Positions 56,118-64,000 of a stretch of DNA of 64,000 nt are shown one piece after another. The notes beneath the pieces were generated by a model. It was given only the letters and a program-made list of their open reading frames with translations, was not told where the DNA came from and ran no database searches. The DNA lies in assembly GCF_003696265.1 (NCBI RefSeq), contig NZ_RFFH01000012.1, positions 78,895-142,894 on the forward strand. Reading direction: 5' to 3'. The translations under genes and the position numbers were made by a program. Each line of letters opens with the position of its first letter. The first letter of the stretch is position 1. The stretch is from Nocardia stercoris. GTDB lineage: Bacteria > Actinomycetota > Actinomycetes > Mycobacteriales > Mycobacteriaceae.

Positions 56118-57353
56118 GTGACCGTGACGTCGATCGTGACCGGGTTCGAGCCCGCGTTCGCAGTGCTGCAGCCGGGGGAGGGTATCGGCTCCGCCGAGAC
56201 CTACCTGCCAGCCGACCCGTCGAAGGTGTTGTGGGGCAGGCTGCCTCGCGGTGGGGACCGGCCGGTCGCGGAGCTCGAGCCCGGGCAGAGCGTGGTCGTG
56301 GACACCATCAGCCACGAGGGCATCCTGGAGGATCAGGGCTCGGATCCGATCGGCTGGTTCGGCCGGCACGGGGTCGATCGTGACCACATCCTCACCGACA
56401 CAGCCGATCTCGCCGCGGCGCGGCGCCGTGAACCCGGCGCCGGGCCGCATGTCGTGACCGGGCCGATCGCGGTGCGCGGGGCGCGTCCGGGAGATCTGCT
56501 CGCGGTCCGGATCGACGAGCTGACCATGCGCGCCCCCTACGGGATCGTCTCCACCCGCCACCAGCGCGGAGTCCTCGCCGGACGGCACGGATTCGACGGC
56601 GACTACGGCCAATTCTGCAGCGTCACAGGCCGAGCCGGGCAGTGGTACGGCGAGATGCCGATCCGTCCCGGGCAACCGCACACGGCCCGGTTTCCGCTCG
56701 ACCCGTTCTTCGGGCTCATCGGCGTCGCGACCGCGACCGGTGAGCGGGTGTCGTCGATCCCCCCGGGCGCGCACGGCGGCAACATCGACATCCGCCGGCT
56801 CACCGCGGGCGCGACACTCTTCCTGCCCGTGCAGGTCCCGGACGCGCTGTTCTACCTCGGCGACCCGCACTTCGCGCAGGGCAACGGCGAGGTCGCGCTC
56901 ACCGCGCTGGAGGCACCACTGCGTGCCCGCCTCACCGTCGATCTGATCCCCGCGGCGACCGTGCGCGCGGGACTGGGCCGCAGCGTGGGCCCGTTCGCGG
57001 TGGCCCAGGGGTTCGTGGTGCCGACCGGCCTGGACCCGGATCTGAACCGGGCGCTGGAGAACTGCGTCGGCAACGCGATCGAGATGCTGGTCGCGCTGTT
57101 CGACGCCGACCCACAGCAGGCGTATCTGTACCTCAGTGCCGCAACGGATTTCACCGTGTCGCAGGCGGTCGACCAGGTCCGAGGCGTGCACGGCGAGATC
57201 CGGATCGCCGACTTCGCGCACCGGTCCGGCAGCGACTTCGCCCGCCGGGTGCTGGGTGATCGCGTTGCGCTCGGCGATCGCCGCACGAACAGCCCGGAGG
57301 GCGGACCGGCGGCGGTGGAACGTGACTCGAACGAGAGCGACGGCGGCCGGTGA
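56118..57353 (+). CDS. Acetamidase/formamidase family protein
   Basis: A 411-residue FmdA/AmdA-type amidase, a beta-rich metal-dependent fold that releases ammonia from formamide or acetamide. Family motifs are VVDTISHEGI near the N-terminus, IPPGAHGGNIDIRRLTAGAT in the middle, and GDPHFAQGNGEVALTALEAP, the counterpart of the usual GDLHAAQGDGE active-site stretch. GTG 56118 has GGGAG 7 bases upstream. The last 30 residues are a charged tail. It overlaps the amidase gene by GTGA. The real substrate may be a larger amide. Confidence 0.9.
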   Translation: MTVTSIVTGFEPAFAVLQPGEGIGSAETYLPADPSKVLWGRLPRGGDRPVAELEPGQSVVVDTISHEGILEDQGSDPIGWFGRHGVDRDHILTDTADLAAARRREPGAGPHVVTGPIAVRGARPGDLLAVRIDELTMRAPYGIVSTRHQRGVLAGRHGFDGDYGQFCSVTGRAGQWYGEMPIRPGQPHTARFPLDPFFGLIGVATATGERVSSIPPGAHGGNIDIRRLTAGATLFLPVQVPDALFYLGDPHFAQGNGEVALTALEAPLRARLTVDLIPAATVRAGLGRSVGPFAVAQGFVVPTGLDPDLNRALENCVGNAIEMLVALFDADPQQAYLYLSAATDFTVSQAVDQVRGVHGEIRIADFAHRSGSDFARRVLGDRVALGDRRTNSPEGGPAAVERDSNESDGGR

Positions 57354-58690
57354 CAGCCGGTGTCTGGCGGGTCTCGGGCGCGCCGCTGGTCGCGGCGACG
57401 GCGGCCGGGCCGCTGAGTGGACACACCGTCGCGGTCAAGGATCTGTACGCGGTCGCCGGGTTCGCGTTGGGTGCCGGAGTGCCCGAATTCCTCGGCGCTC
57501 CGGAGGAACGGCACGCCGCGGTGGTGTCCGCGCTGCTGGCGGCGGGCGCCGACATCACCGGCATCGCCCATACCGACGAATTCGCCTACAGCATCACCGG
57601 AGTCAACGGGCGCTACGGCATGCCGGTGAATCCGGCGGCGCCGCAACGAATTCCCGGCGGCTCGTCGAGCGGATCCGCTGTGGCGGTGAGTTCGGGCGCG
57701 GTGACGATCGGACTCGGCACCGATACCGCCGGCTCGATCCGGGTCCCGGCCGCCTACCAGGGTCTGTGGGGTATCCGCACGACGCACAGCAGCCTCTCGG
57801 CCGACGGCGTGGTCCCGCTGGCCCCCTCCTTCGACGCCGTAGGCTGGCTGACCCGTGACGCCCGGACCCTGTTCGCCGTGGCGGATTGCCTACTGCCGCA
57901 GCCAATTCGCCGGGGAACCGCCCCCGGATCGAACGGGGAACTCCGGCGGTCCGGTCCGAGCTCCCCCGCGTCCGGGGGCCGCCCACCGGCTGAATCCGCG
58001 CCTACCGAGATCGAACCGGACTACCTGTCGGAACTCGGACCGCTGTCGGCGCCCACCGACACCGAACCGGACTACCTGTCGGGACTCGGACCGCTGCCCG
58101 CCGACGAACTCGTCGTCGATCCGGCCCTGTGCGACGTGGCCGACCCCGAACTCGCAGACCGCGCCGTCCGGGTAGCGGCCGCCGCGGGAGCCCGTCGAAT
58201 CCACATCGGCGCCGACCTCGACACCTGGTTCGCGGCCTTCCGCACGGTCCAGGCCCACGAGGCGTGGGCCGCCCACGGCCCGTGGATCGGCGAGCATCGG
58301 AATGCCCTGGAACCCGAAGTGGCACAACGCTTCGCCTATGCCGCGACGATTACCGGCGCAGCGGCCGCCCAGGAACGTGCCGTCCTGGCCGCCGCGACCG
58401 AAGTCCTGCGCACCGCCCTGTCCGGCCGGGCGCTACTGCTCCCCGCCACCGCCACCCTGCCGCCGCTGCGCACCGCGGCACCCGCCGACCTGGAAGCCGG
58501 CCGCATGCGCACTCTCCAGCTGACCGGCCTGGCCTCCCTCGCCGGACTCCCCGCGGTCGCCTTCCCGGTCGCACCCGTGGACGGAATCCCGGTGGGGCTC
58601 TGCGTGATCGGCGCGCCGCACACCGACCGTGACCTGATCCGAGTAGCGGCCGGGATCGCCGACCGATCTGCTGAACGAGTCTGCGTGTAG
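57350..58690 (+). CDS. Amidase-signature enzyme (allophanate hydrolase/AtzF-like N-domain)
   Basis: A 446-residue Ser-Ser-Lys amidase. The triad is Lys30 (VKDLYAV), cis-Ser105 (GGSSSGSA) and nucleophile Ser129 (GTDTAGSIRVPAA), with the normal 24-residue Ser-Ser spacing. It aligns best with allophanate hydrolase/1-carboxybiuret hydrolase-like amidases that lack the C-terminal domain. An inserted Pro/Glu-rich stretch (about 195-260) carries a 17-residue tandem duplication. GTG 57350 overlaps the formamidase stop, so the two enzymes are co-translated and probably act in sequence. Confidence 0.88.
   Translation: MTAGVWRVSGAPLVAATAAGPLSGHTVAVKDLYAVAGFALGAGVPEFLGAPEERHAAVVSALLAAGADITGIAHTDEFAYSITGVNGRYGMPVNPAAPQRIPGGSSSGSAVAVSSGAVTIGLGTDTAGSIRVPAAYQGLWGIRTTHSSLSADGVVPLAPSFDAVGWLTRDARTLFAVADCLLPQPIRRGTAPGSNGELRRSGPSSPASGGRPPAESAPTEIEPDYLSELGPLSAPTDTEPDYLSGLGPLPADELVVDPALCDVADPELADRAVRVAAAAGARRIHIGADLDTWFAAFRTVQAHEAWAAHGPWIGEHRNALEPEVAQRFAYAATITGAAAAQERAVLAAATEVLRTALSGRALLLPATATLPPLRTAAPADLEAGRMRTLQLTGLASLAGLPAVAFPVAPVDGIPVGLCVIGAPHTDRDLIRVAAGIADRSAERVCV
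58013..58096 (+). repeat. 51-bp-period duplication inside the amidase gene
   Basis: A 33-base tract at 58013-58045 recurs at 58064-58096 with one base changed (E to G in the protein). It encodes EPDYLSELGPL and EPDYLSGLGPL at about residues 222 and 239. It is in frame and lies in a linker outside the catalytic core. Confidence 0.85.
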
Positions 58691-58736
58691 CCCCCGAGGA
58701 CTTTCAGGGTAGCGGTGGTGGCGGATCGGCGAGCGA

Positions 58737-59156
58737 TCAAGCACCGCGCAGGTGCCCGCAGTAGCCGACCGGCGGCGCACCCTTGGACACCAGAAATTCG
58801 ACCACCAGCCACAATCCGACGCCGCCGACGACTGTGATCGCGATCGGGGCGAGAGTACTGCGGCGCGCCAGCGGATCTGTGCGGAGCAGCTTGGCATTGG
58901 CGAGAATGGACGACGCTCCGATGGCAGTGCTCATGAGCGGCATGACGATCAGAGCAACCAGGAACAGGAACGTCATGGCGAACCGTCCGCCGGCGTCGAG
59001 TTCGATCTCGCAACCGTCCCAGGAATCCCGCATGCGGACCAGGGTCAGCCACGCCGCACCGACCCCGCACACCGCATATGCCCACAGCCACCACGCCGAC
59101 CAGCGGGCGCGTGGACGAGCGTTCGGGTAGGGAGGGTTCCGCGGGCTCCGGCGCAT
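58737..59156 (-). CDS. Small membrane protein of unknown function
   Basis: A 139-residue protein with three predicted membrane segments (WSAWWLWAYAVCGVGAAWLT, AMTFLFLVALIVMPLMSTAI, LAPIAITVVGGVGLWLVVEF) after a basic N-terminus. There are two Cys outside the segments. ATG 59156 is chosen; TTG 59186 gives ten more residues. No family recognised. Not obviously linked to the catabolic genes on either side. Confidence 0.6.
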   Translation of the reverse strand: MRRSPRNPPYPNARPRARWSAWWLWAYAVCGVGAAWLTLVRMRDSWDGCEIELDAGGRFAMTFLFLVALIVMPLMSTAIGASSILANAKLLRTDPLARRSTLAPIAITVVGGVGLWLVVEFLVSKGAPPVGYCGHLRGA

Positions 59157-59348
59157 CGGGTGGTTCCGTTCGTGCTCGATAGACAATGGTGTTCTTGGGA
59201 ACTGACGCGACCGGCGATCGTGGCATTCGCCATCGCCGCGCCTGCGCTGTCCGCCATGGCATCGACACTATGGAGTGAATACGGAGAGGATCCGCGCTGA
59301 TTGTGGAGATCCTGTGTGGATCCGGTCCCGCTCGCTATCCGGCAGGCG

Positions 59349-60659
59349 CTAACCGCAGGGGTGGGCGACCGCGCGCCGCGCCTCCACGGTGGGCGGGCCG
59401 TCCACCCGGGGGACGTGGTGCAACTGTCGAACGGTGGTGGTGCGCGCCACGATTCGGCCCGCCTTGAGGACGTAGGCGCGGTCGGGGCGGTCGAGCAGGA
59501 CGTCGGCGACCCGGCGGGTCGACAGGACGACCAGGTCGGCGGGGACACCGGGGCGGATGCCGTAGTCGGGGGCGAGGCCGACGATGCGGGCGGCTTCGGT
59601 GGTGGCCATGGCGAGGACCCGGTTCAGGTCGGCGGCGCCCGACAGATGCCCGGTCTGGGCGAGGAACAGGCCGATGTCGAGCAGGTCGGCGTTGCCGTAC
59701 GGGGTGAAGGCGTTGCGGATGTTGTTGGAGGAGTAGGCGGTCGTGACGCCGGCGGCCCACAGTTCCCGGACCGGTGCGACGCCACGGCGCACGTTCACCG
59801 TGTCGGCGCGACCGCCCAGGTGCATGTCGGTGGCCGGTAGCGAGACGACCGCCACCCCGGCCGCGGCGAGCCGGGCCAGGGTGTCCGCGCGGCGGACCGG
59901 GTCCAGGCCGGCGAGGGAAGTCATGTGGCCCAACGCAACCCGGCCGGACATGCCGGTGCGCTCGGTGACCGCGGCGATGTAGTCGGCCATGGCGAAGCGG
60001 GGGTCGGTGGCGTCGTCGGCGAAATCGGCGTGAATGTCGACCGGGACCCCGAACTCGGCGGCGACGTCGAAGACCAGGTCGACGTGGCGGCGGCAGGCGG
60101 CGACATCGGCCTCGTTGTAGGCGCACCCGCCGGCGACATCCGCGCCGCGGCGCAGACTCTCCCGGAGCAGCTCCAGCGTGCCGGGCGCGCGCAGGATGCC
60201 TTCCTGGGGGAAGGCGACGATCTGCAGATCGATCCGGCCCCGGTATTCCTCGCGCAGTTCCAGGAGGGCGTCGACGCCGCGCAGGCCGACGATCGGGTCG
60301 ACGTCGGGGTGGGCGCGAATGACGGTGGTGCCGTTGCCGATCGCCAGATCCAGCACGCGGCGGGCCCGGTCGCGAACGGACTCGACGGTGAACTCGCGTT
60401 TGAGTTCCGCGGTGACCGCGATGGCTCCGGCGAGCGTGCCGTCCGGGTTGGCGCGTTCCCGGTCCAGCAGCGCCTTGTCCAGGTGCACATGGGATTCCAC
60501 CAGCCCGGGAATGACGACCCGTCCGGCACAGTCGATCTCCTCAGGCGCGACGTCGGGCAGTTCGGGCCCGATCTCGGTGATCCGCCCGCCGGTCACGGCG
60601 ATGTCCACCGGGAGCATGTCGTCGGCGATTCGGGCCCGGCGCAGCACGAGATCCGGCAT
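59349..60659 (-). CDS. Cytosine deaminase-like amidohydrolase (first paralogue)
   Basis: A 436-residue metal-dependent amidohydrolase. Metal and substrate motifs of the cytosine deaminase branch are present: VESHVHLDKAL, TTVIRAHPDVDP, VDIHADFADDA, GHMTSL, and SSNNIRNAFTPYGNADLLD near the end. In true cytosine deaminase the last motif is a D-N-I-R-D-P type; here it is N-N-I-R-N, so an essential Asp may be replaced and the substrate may differ. AGGAGGA is 5 bases before ATG 60659. TTGTATACGA stands 47 bases upstream, indicating its own regulated promoter. Confidence 0.87.
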   Translation of the reverse strand: MPDLVLRRARIADDMLPVDIAVTGGRITEIGPELPDVAPEEIDCAGRVVIPGLVESHVHLDKALLDRERANPDGTLAGAIAVTAELKREFTVESVRDRARRVLDLAIGNGTTVIRAHPDVDPIVGLRGVDALLELREEYRGRIDLQIVAFPQEGILRAPGTLELLRESLRRGADVAGGCAYNEADVAACRRHVDLVFDVAAEFGVPVDIHADFADDATDPRFAMADYIAAVTERTGMSGRVALGHMTSLAGLDPVRRADTLARLAAAGVAVVSLPATDMHLGGRADTVNVRRGVAPVRELWAAGVTTAYSSNNIRNAFTPYGNADLLDIGLFLAQTGHLSGAADLNRVLAMATTEAARIVGLAPDYGIRPGVPADLVVLSTRRVADVLLDRPDRAYVLKAGRIVARTTTVRQLHHVPRVDGPPTVEARRAVAHPCG

Positions 60660-60705
60660 GGATTTCCTCCTGAGAACACGGCCCTGCGGCATGCACGGCC
60701 GTATT

Positions 60706-60715
60706 TTGTATACGA
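60706..60715. promoter_or_regulatory. TTGTATACGA operator, site 1
   Basis: The palindrome centred on GTATAC lies 47 bases upstream of the first amidohydrolase start. The identical 10-mer occurs at 61586 and 63610, with a one-base variant at 61436. Confidence 0.7.
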
Positions 60716-60756
60716 CCACCATGTTTCGTGCGGAGGCGAGAAGTGCTGCGGTGGTG

Positions 60757-61404
60757 TTAACCCTGCGCGTGCCGCAGCCGGTAGGCGGACGCGGCGTGAG
60801 CGATGTGCTCGGCCACCACTCGGGCGGCGTCGTCGGGGTCCCCGGCTTCCAGTGCGGCACAGATCTGTTCGTGCTCGTCCCAGGAATCGCCGGCCCGCCG
60901 CGGCAGCTCGACGGCGTAGACCCAGGCGATCTTCCAGCTCAGCTGGGTGATCAGCTGCCGCAGCAGGGTACTGCCGGACGCCTCGGCCAGGACCTCGTGG
61001 AAGCGGCTGTTGAGCCGGGCCAGTTCCTCGAGCCGGCCGCCGCGCACCGCGTCCTGACCGAGCGCGGTGAGCTCCTTGAGCCGGCCGAGCTGTTCGGGCG
61101 TGCGGCGCACCGCGGCCCGTGCGGCGCACAGCGGTTCGATCCGGGCGCGGATCTCCAGCAGGTCCGCGGCCTCGGGTTCGGTCAGTTCGGCGACGAAAAC
61201 ACCGGCGTAGGGCCGTGACTGGGCGAAACCCTCGGCTTCGAGGGTGCGCAGCGCCTCGCGGACCGGTACGCGCGAGACGCCGTAGCGCTCGGCGAGCGCC
61301 TCCTCGGTGAGCCGGTCGCCGGGGGCGTGGACTCCGCTGATGATGTCGTCGCGGACGGCGCGGCACAGTTGCTGCGGCGTCATCCGGCGGACGGTGCTGC
61401 TCAC
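60757..61404 (-). CDS. GntR-family (FCD) regulator of the amidohydrolase cluster
   Basis: A 215-residue regulator. The winged helix reads APGDRLTEEALAERYGVSRV then PVREALRTLEAEGFA, and the FCD domain includes EEADLLEIRARIEPL-type helices, RLNSRFHEVLAEASGS and a final metal-binding His in VVAEHIAHAAS. GTG 61404 follows GAGG-CCCCC. A TTGCATACGA site 32 bases upstream predicts autoregulation. It lies in the middle of a cluster whose transcription units share this motif, so it is their likely common regulator. Confidence 0.88.
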   Translation of the reverse strand: MSSTVRRMTPQQLCRAVRDDIISGVHAPGDRLTEEALAERYGVSRVPVREALRTLEAEGFAQSRPYAGVFVAELTEPEAADLLEIRARIEPLCAARAAVRRTPEQLGRLKELTALGQDAVRGGRLEELARLNSRFHEVLAEASGSTLLRQLITQLSWKIAWVYAVELPRRAGDSWDEHEQICAALEAGDPDDAARVVAEHIAHAASAYRLRHAQG

Positions 61405-61435
61405 GGGGGCCTCACAAACGGATGCTGGACGGGAT

Positions 61436-61445
61436 TTGCATACGA
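61436..61445. promoter_or_regulatory. TTGCATACGA operator, site 2 (GntR gene)
   Basis: It differs from the other three sites by one base (C for T at position 4), which weakens the palindrome. It lies 32 bases before the regulator's own start. Confidence 0.6.
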
Positions 61446-61585
61446 TCGGCCGCGCGCCGCGGGACCGGTCCGATCGAATCTACTCCACCTGCCGGTGCGG
61501 TGGGCAGCGGCGATCGCGCGACCGGGATCGCACCGATGAGAAGTGCTGTGCGGTAGACAACTTCGACTCGCTGGGTCGGGACAGT

Positions 61586-61595
61586 TTGTATACGA
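61586..61595. promoter_or_regulatory. TTGTATACGA operator, site 3 (TauE gene)
   Basis: An exact copy of site 1, 33 bases before the TauE start. The 223-base divergent region 61405-61627 holds sites 2 and 3 and no gene. Confidence 0.7.
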
Positions 61596-61627
61596 TGCGC
61601 TGCAACTCTGCCCGGAAGGCTCGCTCC

Positions 61628-62371
61628 ATGGATCCCGCACATCTGTTGCTCCTGCTCGTCGCCGGCTTCGGCGCCGGTATCTGTAATGCCATCGCCGGTG
61701 GTGGCAGCCTGTTGTCGTTCCCCGCGCTGCTGGCCACCGGCCTGCCACCGGTCGCCGCGACCGTCACCAACGCGGTATCGGTGTGGCCGGGATATCTCGG
61801 CGGCGCGACCGCCCTGCGCAAGCGGCTCGACGATCATCGCGAACTGGTGCCGCGGCTGGTGCTGACCGGCGCACTGGGCGCGGCCGTGGGGGTCGTGGTC
61901 CTGTTGGTCGCGCCGCCCAAGGTGTTCGCCGCGCTCGTCCCGTATCTGATCCTGTCGGCGACCGCGCTGTTCACCGCGCAGCCGATGCTGTCGCGGCGGC
62001 TGGCGGAACGGACCGGCGACTCGCCACTGCTGCTGTTCGCCGGTGTGTTCGTCGGCGGTGCGTACGGCGCGTACTTCAACGGCGGCATGGGAATCGTGTT
62101 GCTGACGGCGTTGGCGCTCGGCATCGACGCCTCGATTACCCTGCTCAACGGCCTGAAGAGCCTGCTCACCCTGACCGTGTCGACGACCGCCACGGTCGCG
62201 GTGGCGCTGTTCGGTCCGGTGCACTGGCTCGCGGTCGCTGTCCTCGCGCCGGCCTGCCTGCTCGGTGGCGTGGCCGGTGCGAAACTCGCTGACCGGTTGC
62301 GGCCCAAGGCGTTCCGAACCCTCGTCATCGTGTTCGGCGTCGGCGCCGGTGTCGCGATGCTGATCCCCTGA
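61628..62371 (+). CDS. TauE/SafE-family membrane exporter
   Basis: A 247-residue inner-membrane protein with about eight segments in two homologous halves. Half one carries GFGAGICNAIAGGGSLLSFP and half two carries VFVGGAYGAYFNGGMGIVLL, the repeated family motif. TauE/SafE proteins export sulphite, sulphoacetate or other small organic anions. GGAAGG is 9 bases before the ATG. It is followed after 23 bases by the second amidohydrolase, so it may carry a product or substrate of that enzyme. Confidence 0.9.
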   Translation: MDPAHLLLLLVAGFGAGICNAIAGGGSLLSFPALLATGLPPVAATVTNAVSVWPGYLGGATALRKRLDDHRELVPRLVLTGALGAAVGVVVLLVAPPKVFAALVPYLILSATALFTAQPMLSRRLAERTGDSPLLLFAGVFVGGAYGAYFNGGMGIVLLTALALGIDASITLLNGLKSLLTLTVSTTATVAVALFGPVHWLAVAVLAPACLLGGVAGAKLADRLRPKAFRTLVIVFGVGAGVAMLIP

Positions 62372-62394
62372 ACCGGTAGAGAAGAGGTATTCCG

Positions 62395-63600
62395 ATGTAC
62401 GACTTGCTGTTACGTGGTGGGCGGCCCTGGATTCCCGGCGGGAGCCCGGAGGTCACCGATATCGCGATCGCCGGCGGGCGGATCGCGGCTGTCGGCCGTG
62501 ACCTCGCGACCGCCACGCAGACCGTCGATCTCGACGGCGCGCTGGTGTTGCCGGGCCTGGTCGACGCGCACTGCCACCTGGACAAGACCCTGTTCGGCGG
62601 CCCCTGGGTACCCAACACCGGCGGCCTGACCCTGGCCGGGCGAATCGCCAACGGCGAGGGGCGCCGCGACGAACTGGGCCTGCCCAGCACCGACTACGCG
62701 GCGAATCTGCTGGGCGCCATGATCACCGCCGGCACCAGCCACGTGCGCAGTCACGTGGACATCGATCCCGAGGTCGGGCTGCGCGGGGTGGAGGCTGTCC
62801 GCGAGGCCGCCGCCCGGCACGCCGACCGGGTGGATGTGCAGCTGGTCGCCTTCCCGCAGGGCGGGTTGCTGGCCCGGCCCGGCACCGCCGAGCTGCTCGA
62901 GGCCGCGCTCGCCGACGGGGTCGAGGTGGTCGGCGGGCTGGATCCGGCCGGCTACGACCGCGACGCCACCGGCCAGCTGGATCTGCTGTTCGATCTCGCC
63001 GAGAAGTACGGCGCGCGGATCGATATCCACCTGCACGATCGCGGCGCGCTGGGCATGTGGCAGTACGAGCTGATCATCGACCGCACCCGGGCGACTGGGC
63101 TGGCCGGCCGGGTGACCGTGTCGCACGCGTATGCGATGGGGGAGCTGCCCGCGGCCGACCAGCAGCGGATCGCCGAGGGGCTGGCGGAGGCGGGCGTCGC
63201 GATGATCACCTGCGCGGTGGGTGACGCGCCGGTGGTCCCGGTGCGGCTCATGCATCGCGCGGGCGCCGCTCTCGGGCTCGGCAACGACGGCATCCGTGAC
63301 CTGTGGACGCCGTACGGGGACGGGGACATGTTGCGCCGCACCATGACTGTGGCCTTCCGCGACCGACTGGTGTCCGACACCGACATCGAGCTCGCCCTGG
63401 CCGCCGGAACCTTCGGGGGCGCCGGGATCCTCGGGCTCGCCGGATACGGGCTCGGGGTGGGTGACGCGGCCGATCTGTTCACCGTGCAGGCCGAAACTGT
63501 CGCTGCGGCAGTCGTTTCCGTGCCGCAGCGCGCTCTGGTGCTCAAGCGCGGCCGGGTCGTGGCCCGCGACGGCGCGCTGGTGGCGGTGGGGGACAAGTAA
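62395..63600 (+). CDS. Cytosine deaminase-like amidohydrolase (second paralogue)
   Basis: A 401-residue amidohydrolase paralogous to the one at 59349. Metal and active-site motifs are VDAHCHLDKTL, VRSHVDIDPE, IDIHLHDRG, VSHAYAMGE and GLGNDGIRDLWTPYGDGDML. Here the last motif keeps the Asp (N-D-G-I-R-D) that the first paralogue has as Asn, so this copy is the more classical deaminase or hydrolase. AGAAGAGGT lies before the ATG. It probably forms one transcript with TauE. Confidence 0.9.
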   Translation: MYDLLLRGGRPWIPGGSPEVTDIAIAGGRIAAVGRDLATATQTVDLDGALVLPGLVDAHCHLDKTLFGGPWVPNTGGLTLAGRIANGEGRRDELGLPSTDYAANLLGAMITAGTSHVRSHVDIDPEVGLRGVEAVREAAARHADRVDVQLVAFPQGGLLARPGTAELLEAALADGVEVVGGLDPAGYDRDATGQLDLLFDLAEKYGARIDIHLHDRGALGMWQYELIIDRTRATGLAGRVTVSHAYAMGELPAADQQRIAEGLAEAGVAMITCAVGDAPVVPVRLMHRAGAALGLGNDGIRDLWTPYGDGDMLRRTMTVAFRDRLVSDTDIELALAAGTFGGAGILGLAGYGLGVGDAADLFTVQAETVAAAVVSVPQRALVLKRGRVVARDGALVAVGDK

Positions 63601-63609
63601 ATCCGTAGA

Positions 63610-63619
63610 TTGTATACGA
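63610..63619. promoter_or_regulatory. TTGTATACGA operator, site 4 (ABC transporter)
   Basis: An exact copy of sites 1 and 3, in the gap between the second amidohydrolase and the ABC transporter gene, 61 bases before its start. Confidence 0.7.
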
Positions 63620-63679
63620 AACAAGGGCGTAATCGTGCGGACCGCGAACGGCAACGACCCGCCGATAGAACTGTGAGGT

Positions 63680-64000
63680 ATGAGCAGCACCACTTCACAA
63701 GGCATCTCGGGAGAGGGCCGGGCCCGCACCGGCGCCGGCGGCACTGTATACGCCGACCCGGCGCCGGTGCCCTCGGCACTGGCTTTCCGCAACGTCTCCC
63801 TGGTATTCGGTAACGGCACCCGCGCCCTCGACGGCATCGACATCGACATCCGGCCCGGCGAATTCGTCTCCCTGGTCGGCCCGTCCGGGTGCGGCAAGTC
63901 CACCCTGCTCCGGGTCGCCGCCGGGTTCGACCGCCCCACCGACGGGACCGTCGAAACCGCCGGCGGCACGCTGGGTTACGTGTTCCAGGACGCGACCCTG
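63680..64000 (+). CDS. ABC transporter ATP-binding protein, SsuB/TauB/NrtD type (3' end outside the window)
   Basis: The first 107 residues of an import ATPase. After a 30-residue Gly/Pro/Ala-rich lead, FRNVSLVFGNGTRALDGIDI begins the nucleotide-binding domain. Walker A is GPSGCGKSTLL, and the Q-loop GYVFQDATL is reached at the window edge. The Q-loop wording is typical of nitrate/sulphonate/taurine and thiamine-precursor-like importers. GTGAGG sits just before ATG 63680. With its own operator upstream it probably starts an uptake operon for the cluster's substrate. Confidence 0.85.
   Translation, partial: MSSTTSQGISGEGRARTGAGGTVYADPAPVPSALAFRNVSLVFGNGTRALDGIDIDIRPGEFVSLVGPSGCGKSTLLRVAAGFDRPTDGTVETAGGTLGYVFQDATL

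Noticed and set aside
63744..63753. Fifth TGTATACG-type site
   Set aside because: It lies inside the ABC transporter coding region, lacks the outer TT, and is better explained as codons.

Overview
The window is high-GC DNA from a Mycobacteriales actinobacterium, most likely Nocardia or a close relative. The main evidence is gene order. uvrB, a universal stress protein gene, uvrA, infC-rpmI-rplT, a SpoU-type rRNA methylase gene, pheS-pheT and argC-J-B-D-F-R occur in the same relative order as the uvrB-to-argR block of Mycobacterium tuberculosis. EspG, EspC and WXG-type type VII secretion genes, an F420-type luciferase-like oxidoreductase and frequent GTG/TTG starts agree with this. I recognised no rRNA, tRNA, CRISPR array, insertion sequence or phage gene.

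Layout. 1-5.9 kb: the 3' end of uvrB, two tandem secreted serine hydrolases with duplicated promoter regions, a VOC-fold protein divergent from an AraC-type regulator, and a universal stress protein. 5.9-10.4 kb: a 21-bp minisatellite, then a leftward run of diguanylate cyclase, ABM-domain protein and HelD-like RNA polymerase-associated ATPase. 10.7-18.4 kb: uvrA behind a LexA-independent DNA-damage promoter motif, three leftward conserved genes, and the translation operon infC-rpmI-rplT-SpoU methylase, in which infC starts with ATC. 18.4-29.9 kb: lineage-variable genes (a second diguanylate cyclase, TetR/MFS efflux pair, molybdopterin oxidoreductase with an HxlR regulator, TetR/lipase pair, membrane proteins). 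30.1-33.8 kb: pheST.

34-49 kb is accessory and lies between pheT and argC. It holds two alpha/beta hydrolases, an ATPase-nuclease fusion preceded by a 43-bp palindrome, and a lower-GC island of type VII secretion substrate-like genes. The island contains an EspC-like protein, a 773-residue WXG-domain protein, lipoproteins, and a PPE/WXG-like protein overlapping its EspG-family chaperone gene. No secretion machinery is visible. The interval is notable because M. tuberculosis has PE_PGRS30 between pheT and argC.

49.4-55.2 kb is the arginine operon. All junctions overlap by 4 bases except argD-argF. argC appears to be leaderless, with three TGCAT repeats at 10-bp spacing over the promoter. 55.3-64 kb is a nitrogen-compound catabolic region: a GntR regulator with a FadR-type operator controls a formamidase/amidase pair, and a second GntR regulator sits in a cluster of two cytosine-deaminase-like amidohydrolases, a TauE exporter and an ABC transporter that runs off the window. 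All four transcription units of the second cluster carry the palindrome TTGTATACGA (one has C for T at position 4). I read this as a compact local regulon for an unidentified amide or nucleobase-like substrate.
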